64,000 nt of DNA from Azadirachta indica (Eukaryota; Streptophyta; Magnoliopsida; Sapindales; Meliaceae). The DNA lies in NCBI GenBank assembly GCA_022749755.1, contig CM040452.1, positions 7,396,350-7,460,349 of the forward strand. Direction: 5' to 3'. Position 1 is the first letter of the stretch; each line of letters begins with the position of its first letter. The position numbers were made by a program, and so were the translations under genes. This document shows positions 33,010 through 45,978 of this stretch, one piece after another. The notes beneath the pieces are model-generated. The model did not search any database. It was not told where the DNA came from and worked only from the letters and a program-made list of their open reading frames with translations.

Positions 33010-35475
33010 CATAAAACAAAATTTTGAAAATAATGTTGGAGTTAAAGATCAGCAAGCTTTAAGAGAATATGCTATTCCTACAATTAATAAAGCTTTGACC
33101 AACATTAGAAGACCTGCCATTCAAGCGAATAACTTTGAGATCAACCTAGCTATTATTCAAATGATTTAGACCTTAGTGAAGTTTAGTGTTTTGGCATATG
33201 AAAATCCGAATGCCCACATTGTAAATTTTTTGGAGATTTGCGACACCTTCATATATAATGGTGTGTCGAACGATGCTATCAAGTTGAAGTTTTTTCCATT
33301 TTCACTAAAAGATAAGGTAAAGAATTGGTTGTGTTTACTTCCTCTTGGAAACATCACCACTTAGGATGATTTAGCTTAGAAATTTTTGGCAAAGTTTTTT
33401 CCTCCAGCAAAGACGACAAAGTTAAGGAATGACATTATTATCTTTTCCCAACGTAAGATGGAGTCATTATACGAAGCTTGATAGAGGTACAAGGACATAA
33501 TGAAAAGATGCCCATGTCATAACTTACCTAAGTGGCTTCAAGTTCAAACATTCTATAATAGTTTGGGGTGTTCAAAGAGAACATTTATAGATAGATGCAG
33601 CAGTAGGAGGTGCATTAATGGGGAAAACTATTGATGAGGCTGATCACTTGTTAGAAGAGATGGCTATCAATGCATACCAATGGCTAACTGAGCATTTGAC
33701 ATCGAAGAAAGCCTTTGGAATTCATGAGGTTAATAACCTTACTGCACTTACTACTTAATTAACTACATTAACTAAGCAACTTGGAGCCATGACAAAGAAA
33801 GCCATTCACACTTTATCAGTAGTTTGTCATTTATATAGTAGAGCCTACCCTAACACCAAGTGTCAAGTTGGTAATCCTTTTACTCCTTCATCTTCAAAAC
33901 AAGTTCAATATGCTGGGAATTATGATCAGCAACAAAACATTCCTTACTCCAACACTTATAATCAAGGGTGACAAAACCATCCTAACTTATCTTAGAGAAA
34001 TGATCAAAATTTTATACAACCACCTCTCGAATTTCAACCTCTGGAAAAAAAGGTAAACTTAGAAGATGTTCTTGCTTAAGTTACTGTGAACACTTCCAAG
34101 TTCATGACAAAGACCGAAACTACATTGCAAAATCAAGCGGCATCTATTCAGAATCTTGAGGTACAAATGGGTCAAATGACAAAGTTGTTCATAGAAAGGC
34201 AACAAAGCTCCTTGTCAAGCAATATAGAGACAAAGGAGCATGTGATGGCAATCACACTTTGGAATGGGAAACAATTGATGGAGTCCCAAAACAACTTAAA
34301 AGAGGCACTACAAGAGGAACAAGCCCGTGCACCATCCACAAAGAACAAATACAATGAGGAGTAAGCTAAATACACCAGCAACACTTCTATAAAAGTAAGT
34401 TCTTCAAAGTTATAACCAGAAGCATCAAGCTTTCCTAGAAAATATATGTCACCTCTACCATATGTGCCACCAATACCATTTTCCCAAAGTTTAGCAAAGC
34501 TAAAGAAACATCTTCAAACTGATACAATCTTAGAACAATTCAAAAAGGTGTCAATTAACATACCTTTCTTATATGCAATTCAACAAATTTCATCTTACGT
34601 TAAGTTTTCCAAAAAATTAGTGACCAACAAAAGACGATTCAAAGAGCATGAGAAGGTGATGCCAAATGAAGAGTGCAGCATAATTTTGTAAAAGAATTTG
34701 CCACTAAAGTTAAAAGATTCAAGGAGTTTCACTATACCTTGTACTAGTGGAGATTGTTATTTTGAAAACATTTTATTTGATTTAGATGCAAGTATTAATT
34801 TAATAACTTTTTTTGTTTTCAGAAAATTAAGACTTGGTGAAGTTAAGGCAACAACCGCCACTCTTCACTTAGCAAATCAATCGAGTAAACATCCGAGAAT
34901 GATAGTTGAAGATGTATTGGTCAAAGTTGGTAAGTTTATATTTCTAGCAGATTTTGTAGTTTTAGATATAAAGAAGATTATGAGATTCCTCTCATTCTTG
35001 GTAGGCCTTACTTAGCCACTAGTAGAGCTTTATTGATGTTAGACGTGGTAGGTTGACATTAAAGATGAATGATGAAGAAGTTAAGTTTAGCATTTTTTAT
35101 GACCTGAAATCTTCAAATGAGCCAAATACTTGCCATAGAATAGATGTGATTGATAGTTGTGGAGTGGATGTTCATAAAAATAAAATGAAGGAGTTTCGGA
35201 ATGACGTATACAAGAATGCCAAAATTTGTAAGGGCACAACAGAGTGACATGATATAATAGTTCTTAAGAGATATTTTGCACTAGGTCATCATGTTCTATT
35301 GTTTAATTGGAGATCGAAGTTGTTTTTAAGCAAAGTAAGTCAAGATAGTCGGGTCTATTTGTGATTGAGAAAGTACTTCCTTTTGGTGTGGTTAAACTAA
35401 AAGATAAAAATGGACATATTTTTTAAGTCAACAGCCAACGGTTGAAATACTACTATAAAGAAGAGGAAAAAAAAT
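33010..35475 (+). pseudogene. Athila-like gag-protease with integrase end; RT, RNase H and most of integrase deleted
   Basis: Gag reads IRRPAIQANNFEIN, NAHIVNFLEICDTFIYNGVS, KFLAKFFPPAKTTKLRND and LYEA across 33090-33480, with stops at former Trp or Gln codons. A low-complexity linker follows. The aspartic protease region (34440-35250) includes FDLDASINLI at the active site, where the family has Asp-Leu-Gly-Ala-Ser, and a changed LGRP-type region. At about 35255 the sequence jumps to a stretch matching the end of integrase (VLLFNWRSKLF, KNGHIF). The reverse transcriptase, RNase H and catalytic integrase between them, normally over 2 kb, are gone. Confidence 0.78.
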
Positions 35476-37140
35476 AAGGCGAAAATTCATCACAAAGACC
35501 CTATTTGATTTTGGAAGAATTTGGTTCGACTGAAAACGTTAAACTTAGCATTGGGGAGGCAACCCAAGTTTTCAAGAAGGACAAGACAACCTTTGCGATG
35601 CATGAAATAGTTTTTCAAATTAGGTGCTATCAGTTCCTTTTCCTTCTCTTTGCATTTTTAATATTTTATTTCACTTCCTACTTAATCTATTCATTGCATG
35701 ATCTTTAATTTTGAATATTGAGGATAATGTTAAGTTTAAGTTTGGGGTAGAATTACTTAAAGTAGATTTTTGTGATAATTTTTTTTATTTTTGTAGTAAT
35801 TTTTTCGTGTTTGCAATTTTCTTTTCGTGTTTGTTTTTCATTTTTAAGTCGCTTCCTTCGTGAAATGTTTGCAAAAATGAATAAGCCATGACCAATTTGA
35901 AGTAATGAGATATTAAGCAAATATTATACTTTTATCCTTATTCTAACTGGTTTTCATTTGTTCATACTCATATTGTATATGCATTTCACATCAAAATTGA
36001 TTAGAGTCTTGATTTGATGAATTCACATAATTAGAATATAATATACAGTATAGTATAGACTCATATGACCGTTTTAGTGAGCTTTTGAACTTTGGTTCGT
36101 TAATTCTGAGTGTTTTACAACTACTTTATATCTATTCTCGTTATTTTTTTTCATTCTAGTGATCTCATTATGTTTTGTTTTGCCTACTTAGCTTGATTTT
36201 TCGTATTCTGAATGTAAAATTGATTATATAACATATGAGAAAAGATTTTGGGCTTTATTTGAACCATTTGAGCCTTTTTAACCAACCTTATACATGATTC
36301 TCTAGTTAACCACATTGAGCCTCAAGTTGATATCTTTTTCTTTCATAAAACTAACAATACCCAAACTGAATTGCTAAAAATACTGTTTATATTTTTGTTG
36401 AAACTCTTGACCTATCTTGAAACTATAATGATATATGCTTCAAAATAAGTTTGAGGGTTATTGCTATTTGTGTGCTTTTGGTGAGAAAGCTGTATTAATT
36501 GATGTATATAAAAAAACAAGAAGAAGAAAAGAAAAGAAAAAGGGAATGGAAATGCATAGGCTTAATTTTACTGAGTAACCAGGACTTTTGCCTAATTAAG
36601 CAATGAGGGCTCGTGTCAAAAGGTAAAATAAGGTGAAACATAAAAAGAGTTGTACTTTGAAAAAAGAAAAGAGTGAAAATGAATGAGTAATGGTGAGATT
36701 TCTTATTAAGTGAAATTTAAAGGTGGATGGTAAAAGCATGTATTTAAAGTTCTCAAAACTTTGATTTATTTTTTATCCATTCGTTCTTGTAACTATCTCA
36801 CCTATTAGCCTCATTACAACCTTAAAAAAAAGTCGTATGTTGTTCTTGTGTGTTATTTGATTAGTTTGCATCAATTTTTATGGAAATCAAGTTATTAGTA
36901 TTCTTTCGACTGTATGTGAGCTTTGTTCTTCCATTAAAAATTTAATCATAATACTTGTCTCACATACTTTTGAGTGTTAACCCAAATTTCAAGTGTGCTT
37001 AATTGAAAGTGACCATCTTGGTGAAATTTAGAGTTTTTGACTTCTATGCATACTATGTTCTGATAATGTGAAGGATGATATGATGGAGGATGATCAATTT
37101 ATGACTACCACACACTACACATGAGCATAGCAAAAGAATT

Positions 37141-37794
37141 TTTTTTTTTTTTAAGAATGTAATTGTTCTTTACTTTTTATTTACAAGAATAATAATTAAA
37201 TAATATATTTTTGGGTTAATTAAAATATCACAAACAATTGTTTTTATAATAAGTTTTTTACATAAAGAGTTTGATTTTAGTCTTTTTTTTTTACCAATTT
37301 GATTCCATTGTTAATTTTAAAAAATATAAATAAATAAACTTATTACGTTATAATTTTGTTATTTAACTTTGCTAGCATAATATTTTTGGTTAAGATTAAA
37401 ATATACGTAAATTTATTGTAAGTCTTATGCTAAGAATACAAATTTGACTTAAGACAAGGAAATGTCATTAAGTGGGATTCTACTATAATTACATGCAAAC
37501 AAATTATAAGAGGACTTTTACAATGTGAAAGAGATCCAATTAATTGTTATCCCTTTCCTAACCTTAACGTACGTCAACAATAGAAATCTGTTTCTAGTAA
37601 GCAAAAGCTTATTCTTATTTGTCACCACCTTCCAAGTCGCAAACACGACAAAGCCTTCACAATCTTGTTTTCTAGCCACTCTTTCCCATAAAATCAAGTC
37701 TCACCTATCACCAGCCTTACATCTATCCTACATCCATAGGCATCAATCTTGTATCTATTTCAAAAAATATATATATTAAAAAGAGAAGCACAAC
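37141..37794. other. AT-rich spacer
   Basis: T-runs and A-runs; no gene recognised. The second copy of the HIPP segmental duplication begins at about 37795. Confidence 0.5.
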
Positions 37795-38230
37795 CAAACG
37801 AATTAAGCAGCAGTTTTTTCCTCAAATGCAAGCTGCCTGTGACTGCTAATTTGTGATTGTGAGTACTACATATTCATTCATTTGATAAAAGGCCGGGAAT
37901 ATAATTAAGTTGGGCCAGGACAAGCGGGCGGTGATACATGTTCAAAGACCAGTGTAGTTATATGTAAGAGTATTCACGGTGCCAGATCAAACAGTGGTGG
38001 CCTGGCAGGTTTTATTGAAAATATAAATATCATCAACAGTACTACAGTTAAGCTAGAGCTAACATTCATGCAGAACTGGTAGATAAGTGCCATTTTCAAA
38101 GAATAAGTCACTTGAAATGTACTTGTAAATTAAGTCTAAATGTCCATCGGTCTCCACAAATAAACAAAGCTGCAGTGCTAAAAGTGAAAAAGATGAGATA
38201 TATTTTCCACAAAATTAGAATACAAATACA

Positions 38231-38268
<38 letters not shown>

Positions 38269-38898
38269 AGAGACAAAGGCAAAAAAGGTTGCTTTCAGCA
38301 CCATTCCATGTGAACGTCGTGTGAGCAACGTGACTAGTCTTGACGGATGGAGAAGTTGCTAGCTAGCTTTCTCTTAAGAATATTAACACCTTGACCCGCC
38401 TGCCCCAAACATTACTTTTTTGAAAATTTTTTTAAAATAACCCTAGACAACATCACTTGATATAAACAGTCACTTGAAAAAAAAAATGGTTGTCAACCTA
38501 GACAACATCTATTTTTCAGATAATTTTGCTCTCATTAACTATATTTAATTTTTTTTAATATTTTAACTCTATTGTTTACCCTTTTTTTTATCTAAAAAAT
38601 ACATAGATTTAAGATAAAATGAATTGGTTCTTGATAATATATTTCCTAAATTGCTGTGATTTGATTTCCTTTATTTGATGCAATTTCTTGTATATAATTT
38701 GTTTACATTTAGATTTAAGATAACCCCATATATAGGCCACTTGTGTACGTAAACTTTTCAAGAAATAAAAAGTATATTTCTTCGCAGGCCGATTTAAGAG
38801 ATTATTGACTCGCAACTTGGAAGAAAACGAAAGCAAGTAAAGAGCTGTTTAATTGCTAAAGTACTGGACGGGCATGCAAATGAACGTACGTTTACATA

Positions 38899-39464
38899 TC
38901 ACATGATGATGCAAGCAGGAGTAATTGGCTCACAAGCCCTCACTTCATACGTTGGAGGCCGCCAATGATTGTAATAATGCCAATGGAGCATCTCTTCCTT
39001 CTTGTCTTCCTTCTTCCCTTTCTCTTCTTCCACGCTTGATATTGTCGCAAATATTCCGAGTTTCTTTCTCAGCTTCCGTGTAAGCTTCACTGAATCTACT
39101 TCGTCTCCGATTACCACCAGTTCATCCTTTTCTTTTCCTTTTATTTCCACCTTCTCCACACCTACGCAGGCATCCATGAATGCACCAATAATTATTTAAT
39201 ACTTAAAGCATGCATTATTATTATAATTTCCAATAATAATAATAATAACAACATATAATCAATTATTAAATGCTAACCATCCATTTTCACTGCAATCTTC
39301 ATGGCTCTCGATCTGCACTTTTCGCAAGAAATCTGCACCTTTATAACTATCTTTTGCTAAATGCATGGAAAGCACGTAATAATACAATTAACATAATATT
39401 AGAAGAGTTACAATCCTTAATTAATTAATTGTCTAACTACGAAAGAAGACTAACTCACCTTCAT
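38899..39464 (-). CDS. Heavy-metal-associated isoprenylated plant protein (HIPP), copy 2, intact
   Basis: Exons on the minus strand are 39459-39464, 39278-39356 and 38899-39161, giving 115 residues with the same GT-AG introns (phases 0 and 1) as copy 1. The HMA fold reads QKIVIKVQISCEKCRSRAMK, with metal-binding CxxC as CEKC, then GVEKVEIKGKEKDELVV and VDSVKLTRKLRKKLG. A short Glu/Lys linker leads to a tail with Trp, Tyr and His and the last four residues CIIM, a CaaX box for farnesylation. Such proteins sit at membranes and handle or sense metal ions. No frame damage is visible, so this is the copy most likely to be functional. A TATA box lies upstream at 39559. Confidence 0.85.
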
Positions 39465-39558
39465 GTTTAACAATAACCAAGGCTTTGATTACTAGCTGTT
39501 AGGGCTTCTATATCATGATGGAGCTGTATAAGTATAGAGAATTTGAAGAGAGTGCATC

Positions 39559-39566
39559 TATTTATA
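39559..39566 (-). promoter_or_regulatory. TATA box of HIPP copy 2
   Basis: TATAAATAGATGCACTCTC on the minus strand, 95 bp upstream of ATG 39464, conserved with copy 1. Confidence 0.65.
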
Positions 39567-40692
39567 GACTCATATACATTGTAGTTCTCTTTTTTACTTA
39601 TTTATTTATTTGTCTTATTGTTCACATGCATATAAATTAATATTAAGTTGATTATTCTTCATGAATTACCTTATCTGAATATTGTGGAAGATATTTTATA
39701 TGAGTCAAGGTCAAGCTGGAAAATGTAATAATTAAAACCCTTCTTCACCCGTAACCCTAGACAGCTAGCTGAGGTATTTTTCAAAGTCATGTATTTTCAA
39801 AACATTTAATGTTGTAGTTTTCATAGTATATTTTCAATCAAAAAGAGTTATTCGAAAATCCACTACCTTTTTAGAAAAATATTTTATAGTTTTTCTTAAT
39901 TAATTAAAGATTGTTTTCAATAAATATACAAAAATTTTAAAGAAATTAATATGTATTATTTCTTTAGAAAACCTAGCCATATAGCTATTGAATTTAATAA
40001 GCTAATTAATTATATTAAGCCTACAAAATTGAGGTAGAATTTAATACATATTGTGGCATTTTCATATCACATTTAGTAGGTATAATGTAATAACTGGCAA
40101 GTGATATTCCATCAGCAGTCTAACCACCTAGAGAATTCAATAAGCTAATTATATTAACATTTTTATAATTTTTCAAAAACATTACATAAATATTATAACT
40201 AAATGCTTCCCTTTCATATTTTTTTTAAAATATTGCATAAATTTAAAACTTATATTATTAATAAAAAAGTATTCATTATGTATCCTCGGTGTCCATTTGT
40301 ACTTGTGGCATAATATACGCGTGGAGGATCATCTCTGTGATATAATAAGATCATCAAGATCAAACTTTAATTTATTCATCGTAAATTGCTTTGACTTTTT
40401 TTTATTTCTGATTTATTATTTTGTTGACTTTTCAGAACATGGGAATGAATTACCACTTATTCACACTAAGACTATTAGCCTGCTAATAATACACAAATTG
40501 TCGTGTGCCAGCTTGTCTAGATGATAGAACATCAAGATTGATTGAACTTCCCCTTAAATTTCCTTCATGAATTCGGCCTGAGCAAGTTCTTTTTTCCTTC
40601 TTGAATTCTCTAAACAAGAAGCCCCTATTATGAGGTCTTTGGCGTGTTGAGAGTTTCGATTGGTGGAAACAGTTACCCTTGTGCTTACGCTA

Positions 40693-41320
40693 AAAGAAAC
40701 TTTCTTCAAACTTAAAAGTCACATTCGAGTTAAAAGAAACTTTCTAAATTTCAAATATGAAGAAACTTTATTTATACTCAAAAGTATCTTTCAAGCTTAC
40801 AGAAACTTTTTTCAAAGTTTTTCATACTTGAAAGTTATTTTGAAGTTTGTAAAAAGTTGAGACTGGTCATTTTGAAACGAGATTTTAAATAATGATCATT
40901 TGTAAATTTTAAAGTAAAAAATAACTCATTTTTTTCTTTTAAAATTTCATTTAATCAAGTGATTTCTAATAATAATATCATAAATCTACATTATCTCAAT
41001 TTAATAATTTGTATCTCTAATTTTTTAACAATATCTAATATACTTTTGGATGGTTTAAATAAAAAATACAATTTTACCCCTCAATGACATCTATAAAAAG
41101 CTAAGACTTATAACATGAAAAATAATATCATACTTAAATAAAATTGTGATAAAAAGAATTATAAATCAATTATTGAGATAATGAGACTTGATTATAATAT
41201 ATTAGATGTATAATATCCAAATCAACATATTTTATCTCATACATTAAGTCTACTCGAGAACTTCAAACTCAAAGAGAACATAAATGTTAAAATCTTAGAG
41301 CCTAATAAGAAAATTTCAAG
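40693..41320. repeat. Dispersed repeat, third copy of the 28.6-30.5 kb family
   Basis: Blocks of AAAGAAACTTTCTTCAAACT and AAGTATCTTTCAAG are followed by the AATAATATCATAAATCTACA segment, as at 28640-28920 and 30225-30510. It abuts the right end of the HIPP segmental duplication exactly where the two duplicate copies stop matching. Confidence 0.75.
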
Positions 41321-42560
41321 CAATATTTTAAAAATCATCCTACACGTTTTTTTAAAATTTTATTTTAATTAAATTTATGTTAATTTAAATAAGAGAAATT
41401 TATTACAAATAGAAACAATTTAATATCTTGGGTTAGGAGTAAAACACATAAATATATATATATATATATATTGGTAAAACCTTGACGAGCAAGGTTCATA
41501 TATTACTAAAAAATGAGAAAAGGTGAATTACAGTGAAGGGGGACATAATGAGCCTTACCCTTTGATAAAAACATAAAACGGTTTGAAATATTTAGGCAAA
41601 TCGATAACAAGGAAGTCCATTGGCATTATGCGAAAGCAATCTACCAATTGAGGAAGGGTAAGAGGACCACCAACTGCAATCCTAAATTAGCTAAAATTTA
41701 GGGGAACAAAAAAAAAATTAAATGGGAAATGAAGGGAGCTGAATGAATTATTTTATGAATGGTTTTATGCAGAAATGCTAAATAGATTTTCTAAGTGAAG
41801 GTGCACAGCGGCCAATTGAACAAAAGATTGGTGAATTGAATGAAAGATTTGGGGTAAATTTTTTTTTTTTTTATTTTTTTTTTTATAATTTTAATAATTA
41901 TTGTGTTAGCACTTGGTCTTACAAAATTATAAAAAACTTTTTTTTTTACTTTACTATTTTTTTTATTTTATTTTATTTTTAATACTAATAATTAAAAAAT
42001 TATTATAGTTTTATTTAAAATATTTATTATATTATTTTTTTTTAGCAGATCGGATCAGATTTTGCCGAATTTCAAAATTTTGAATCCAACTTAATCTATT
42101 GATTCACCGAACTCATTAAAAATGGATTGAATCGGATCGTATTAAGCAAATTGAGTGGATCGGATTGGATTTTAAACACCCCTAAATAAAATAAAACAAA
42201 AAATAGGAAAACGTTACCTAGTATAAAAATTGATAAAAAATTTCAGGGATTTTGGTAGGGAAATTTTTCGACGAAATTAACATGTATTTGATTAAGTAAA
42301 CTCTGAATTAATTTTCTTTAATTTTACCGAGGAGGGTTTACACTATTTTAAGCCTTAGGGTGTAGACTTGTTCTTGAAATATGAGAATTTCAACCTCATT
42401 TTATAAAAACAGTTGAAAATAATTTATCAAAATTAATGCATTATAATTAATGTAAAAGTGAGATGAAATTTGAATGTTGAAAGAAATTTTTTATTCATAA
42501 ACTTAATTATTTTGACACCTTGATTCAAGACTTTTATCTCCTAAGCACTATTATGATCAC
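41321..42560. other. AT-rich spacer with a degenerate repeat
   Basis: A (TA)n run lies at 41455-41471. At 42035-42190 there is a GGATCGGAT/AATCCAATCC-rich stretch ending in ACACCCCTAA, which resembles one end of a hAT-like MITE; the opposite end was not found. Long T-runs at 41860-42010. No gene. Confidence 0.45.
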
Positions 42561-42565
42561 ATGTG

Positions 42566-43438
42566 TATTGGGTTGGGTTTTCTCCTATTTGGAGATGACC
42601 CAAATTTTCTTTTCAATAGTAACTAAGCCTCATTAATTTAAGGACATTTTAGTCTTTTCTCAAGTAGGGTTTAGTGTTTAATTTGCTGCAACAAATATAT
42701 GTGTCTTAAGAAGAGAGAGAAGGTACTGTTCATCACCTAGAGAGAGAGAGGCGCATTGTTCATTGTCTAGAGAGAGAAAGGGTACTGTTTACTGTCTAGA
42801 GAGAGGGGCACTGTTCATCGCCTAGAGAGAGAAAGGGCACTGTTTATCGTCTAGCGGTTACTGTTCACAAGAGAGAGGCAGAACAGTAAATTCGGGACAG
42901 TTTTGATCAAGTGGCTAATCAGAAGTTAATTCGTGGTCCGATTAAGTTAAAATTTTACCAGCAGCTTCCTAACTGAGAGAACTAAATTCTGAAACGGTGG
43001 AGATCAGATTTAGAGCATTCTTTCTTCAGATTTCGTGGTTGAAAGTTAGGCCACTACTATGGTGATGTTTTTCTTGAACTCTTTCTAATTTCTTTGTGAA
43101 ACTTGATTATTTGTCAAGATTGTGTGATCTTGAAAATATTGTGGATGTGTACCTCTAGTTCTAATTAGAGAGAAATTATGTATTCTCATTATTTGATTAT
43201 AGTGGAGTTTTTGGGTGGACTACGGTCCCGTGGCTTTTACTCCTCACATTGGGGATGTTTTTCACGTTAAAATTGATTTTGTTATAGTTGTTTTGTTGAT
43301 GATGTGGTTGCTGTCCAAGAATTAATTTTGTGTCAAAGATTGTTGCTCTATTTGTTTGTTTCCTATTAAATTCACGGAAGAGAGGATAAGGTAATTATTG
43401 TGCTTCCGCAAATTGGTTTGTATTAGTTTATCCCAACA
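42566..43438 (+). repeat. Copia 5' LTR (873 bp)
   Basis: Begins TATTGGGTTGGG and ends TCCCAACA. About 42700-42870 is a minisatellite of units of about 30-37 bp built on CACTGTTCATCGCCTAGAG and GAGAGA. By eye it differs from the 3' LTR at many scattered bases, so the insertion is not recent. Confidence 0.9.
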
Positions 43439-43441
43439 AAG

Positions 43442-43453
43442 TGGTATCAGAGC
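43442..43453 (+). promoter_or_regulatory. Copia primer-binding site
   Basis: TGGTATCAGAGC starts 3 bases after the 5' LTR and is the standard Copia complement to the 3' end of initiator methionine tRNA. Confidence 0.92.
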
Positions 43454-43485
43454 TTTGGTTATATTTGTTTTGTGCCTTGTGTTAA

Positions 43486-45960
43486 ATGATGGAAGCTAAT
43501 ACAAGTAGAATGGTTAATTTGAATGGTGCAAATTATCATTTATGGAAGGGAAAGATGGAAGATCTTTTATATGTGAAAGATTATTATTTACCTGTGTTTG
43601 AGCAACAGAAACCCGATAATAAAACAGATGCATAATGAAAGTTTCTTCATCGTCAAGTGTGTGGGTATATCAGACAATGGGTAGATGACAATATTTTGAA
43701 TCACATCAGTGGAGAGATAGATGCAAGTTCTTTGTGGAATAAGCTTGAAGAGTTGTATGCTAGAAAAATCGGGAACAACAAACTATTTTTAATAAAGCAG
43801 ATGATAAACTTGAAATATCGGGATGGAAAATCCATGACAGATCACTTGAATGTATTTCAGTGAATTATTAATCAGTTGGCTGGAATGAACATCAAATTTG
43901 AAGATGAAGTACAAGGGTTATAGCTTTTAGCCACATTACCGGACTTATAGGAGACATTTAGAATGTCATTATCTAACTCAGCTCCTGATGGTATTATCAC
44001 CATGAATTGGCTAAGAATAGTGTTCTAAATGAAGAGGATAGAAAAAAGTCATAAGATTCTTCACAGTCAGATATCTTAGTCACAGAAAAGAGGGGGAGAA
44101 GTAAGAGTAGAGGTCCGATGAACAAAGATAAAAGTAAAAGTAAGACCAATAAGTTTGCCAATGTTGAATGCTATCATTGTGGTTTGAAGGGGCATATAGA
44201 GAAGTATTGTCGACAGCTCAAACGAGACAACAAGAAGGATAAAGGAAAGGAAAAGAAAAATGATGACAGCAGTGATGATGACAAAGTTGCTACTGTTACA
44301 GATGACTTTCTAATATGTATGATGATGATGTTGTCAACCTTATGTGCCATGAGACCAACTGGGTAATTGATAGTGGTGCCGCTATTCATGCTACATCGCA
44401 AAGAGAATTCTTTACATCTTATACATCCGGTGATTTTGGAGATGTTAAGATGGGAAATAATGGCTTAGCTAAAGTCATAGGCATGGGAGATGTGTGCTTG
44501 GAGACCAATAATGGCACAATGTTACTGCTGAAAAATGTCAAACATATTCCTGATATTCGTTTGAACTTGATTTCTACAGGTAAACTTGATGATGAGGGTT
44601 TCTCCAGCAACTTTAGTGGTGGAAAATGGAAGCTTAGCAAAGGTTCTTCATTATACTTTATGCAAGCAAAGATTGCAAACAGCTGCATCAATACAATGAA
44701 AAATAAAGATACAATTGAGTTATGGCATAGAAGACTTGGTCACATGAGTGAGAAGGGTTTGAATGTTTTGGCCAAGAAGAATATGCTTTCTTGGTTGAAA
44801 AATGAATCTTTGAAGAAATGTGTTCATTGCTTGGCAGGGAAGCAAACTAGAACTACCTTCAAGACATCTCCATCTTCAAGAAAATCAAGTATACTCGAAC
44901 TAGTACACTCTGATGTTTATGACCCTATGAAAACAAAAACACTTTGTGGTGCTCTCTATTTTGTGACTTTTATAGATGATCACTCAAGGAAGTTATGGGT
45001 TTATACATTGAAGACAAAAGATCAAGTACTAAATGTGTTCAAACAGTTTCAGGCCTCAATTGAGAGATAGATTGGGAAGAAGTTGAAGTGCATCAGAACT
45101 GATAATGAGGGTGAGTATTCTGGACCATTTGATGAGTATTGCAGACAGTTAGGAATTCGTCATCAAAAGACACCTCCGAAGACTCCTTAGTTAAATGGGC
45201 TAGTTGAGAGGATGAATAGAACACTAGTTGAAAGAGTGAGATATTTGCTTTCACAAGCACAATTGCCAGTATCTTTTTGGGGGGAGGCTTTGAATACAGT
45301 TGTACATGTATTGAATCACACACCGTGTGTTCCTTTAGACTTTGATGTTCCAGATAAAGTTTGGTCAGGAAAGAATGTTGCTTATGATTATTTGCGTATT
45401 TTTGATGTAAAGAATTTGTGCATATTCAAAAAAGATAAGAGGTTTAAACTTGATGTTAAGACAAGACAGTGTGTATTTCTCGACTACGGTCAAGATGAGT
45501 TTGGTTACAGGTTTTATGATCTAGTGTAAAGGAAACTTGTAAGAAGTCAGGATGCTGTATTTATGAAAGACCAAACTATACAGGATATTGAGAAGTCAAA
45601 AGAAGCAATGCCTCAGTATAGTGATGCATTGATAAACTTGGATCCAGTTCTTTTTACACATGTTCCAGCACAGCCTACAGATGAAGTCTTGGATGACCAA
45701 CATGGTACAGGTGATATTGACACTCATACACAGGTTGAGGTTGATGATGTTGTTCAGGATCAGTCATCTACTTCAGAGGCTTCACTAGATGCTCCACTCA
45801 AAAGATCCACCAGAAATCGACAGCCCTCCACACGATATCCTACAAGTAAGTATATGTTATTAACTGATGGGGGAGAATTTGATATGTTAACCAAGACTCT
45901 TTTAAGGGAAAAGCTTGAAGTTTATTATTCGATTGTTAGGTTGGCAAGTCCCTCCATATA
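43486..45960 (+). pseudogene. Copia gag-protease-integrase with reverse transcriptase deleted
   Basis: Gag starts at ATG 43486 or 43489 (MVNLNGANYHLWKGKMEDLL) and is broken by stops at 43633, 43861 and later. The zinc knuckle CxxCxxxxHxxxxC is at 44169-44210. The protease site DSGA is near 44369. Integrase has its HHCC finger (RRLGHMS ... CVHCLAGK) and the D, D, E triad in HSDVYD, RTDNEGE and LVERMNR, with stops at 45068 and 45188. After LLTDGGE (about 45880), the normal entry to reverse transcriptase, the sequence jumps within a few codons to FDMLTKTLLREKL, the normal end of RNase H. Confidence 0.9.
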
Positions 45961-45978
45961 GTCGAAAAGGGGGAAATT

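Larger units (their letters stand above)
30740..37140 (+). mobile_element. Ty3/Gypsy retrotransposon relic, Athila-like
   Basis: An LTR/leader region at about 30740-32313 is followed by a decayed primer-binding site TGGCGCTATTGTTAGGGA (32852-32869), close to the TGGCGCCGTTGCCGGGGA used by plant Gypsy elements (tRNA-Asp type). Then come a broken gag and protease (33010-35250), a fragment of the integrase end (35255-35475), and at 35537-35568 the TTAAACTTAGC..GGAGGCAACCC stretch typical of Athila-group 3' noncoding regions. The purine-rich AGTTTGGGG near 35737 precedes a long noncoding tail. No matching 3' LTR is found, so both outer edges are approximate. A MITE sits between LTR and PBS. Confidence 0.75.
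37795..40692. repeat. Segmental duplication, second copy (pairs with 22240-25345)
   Basis: Direct copy of the earlier segment, including the HIPP gene, its promoter and both flanks. It contains a TA microsatellite at 38241-38268. On the right it stops where the dispersed repeat at 40693 begins. Confidence 0.88.

Noticed and set aside
42035..42190. Second hAT MITE ending in ACACCCCTAA
   Set aside because: Only one end is recognisable and no target duplication could be found, so it is mentioned only as a relic in the spacer entry.
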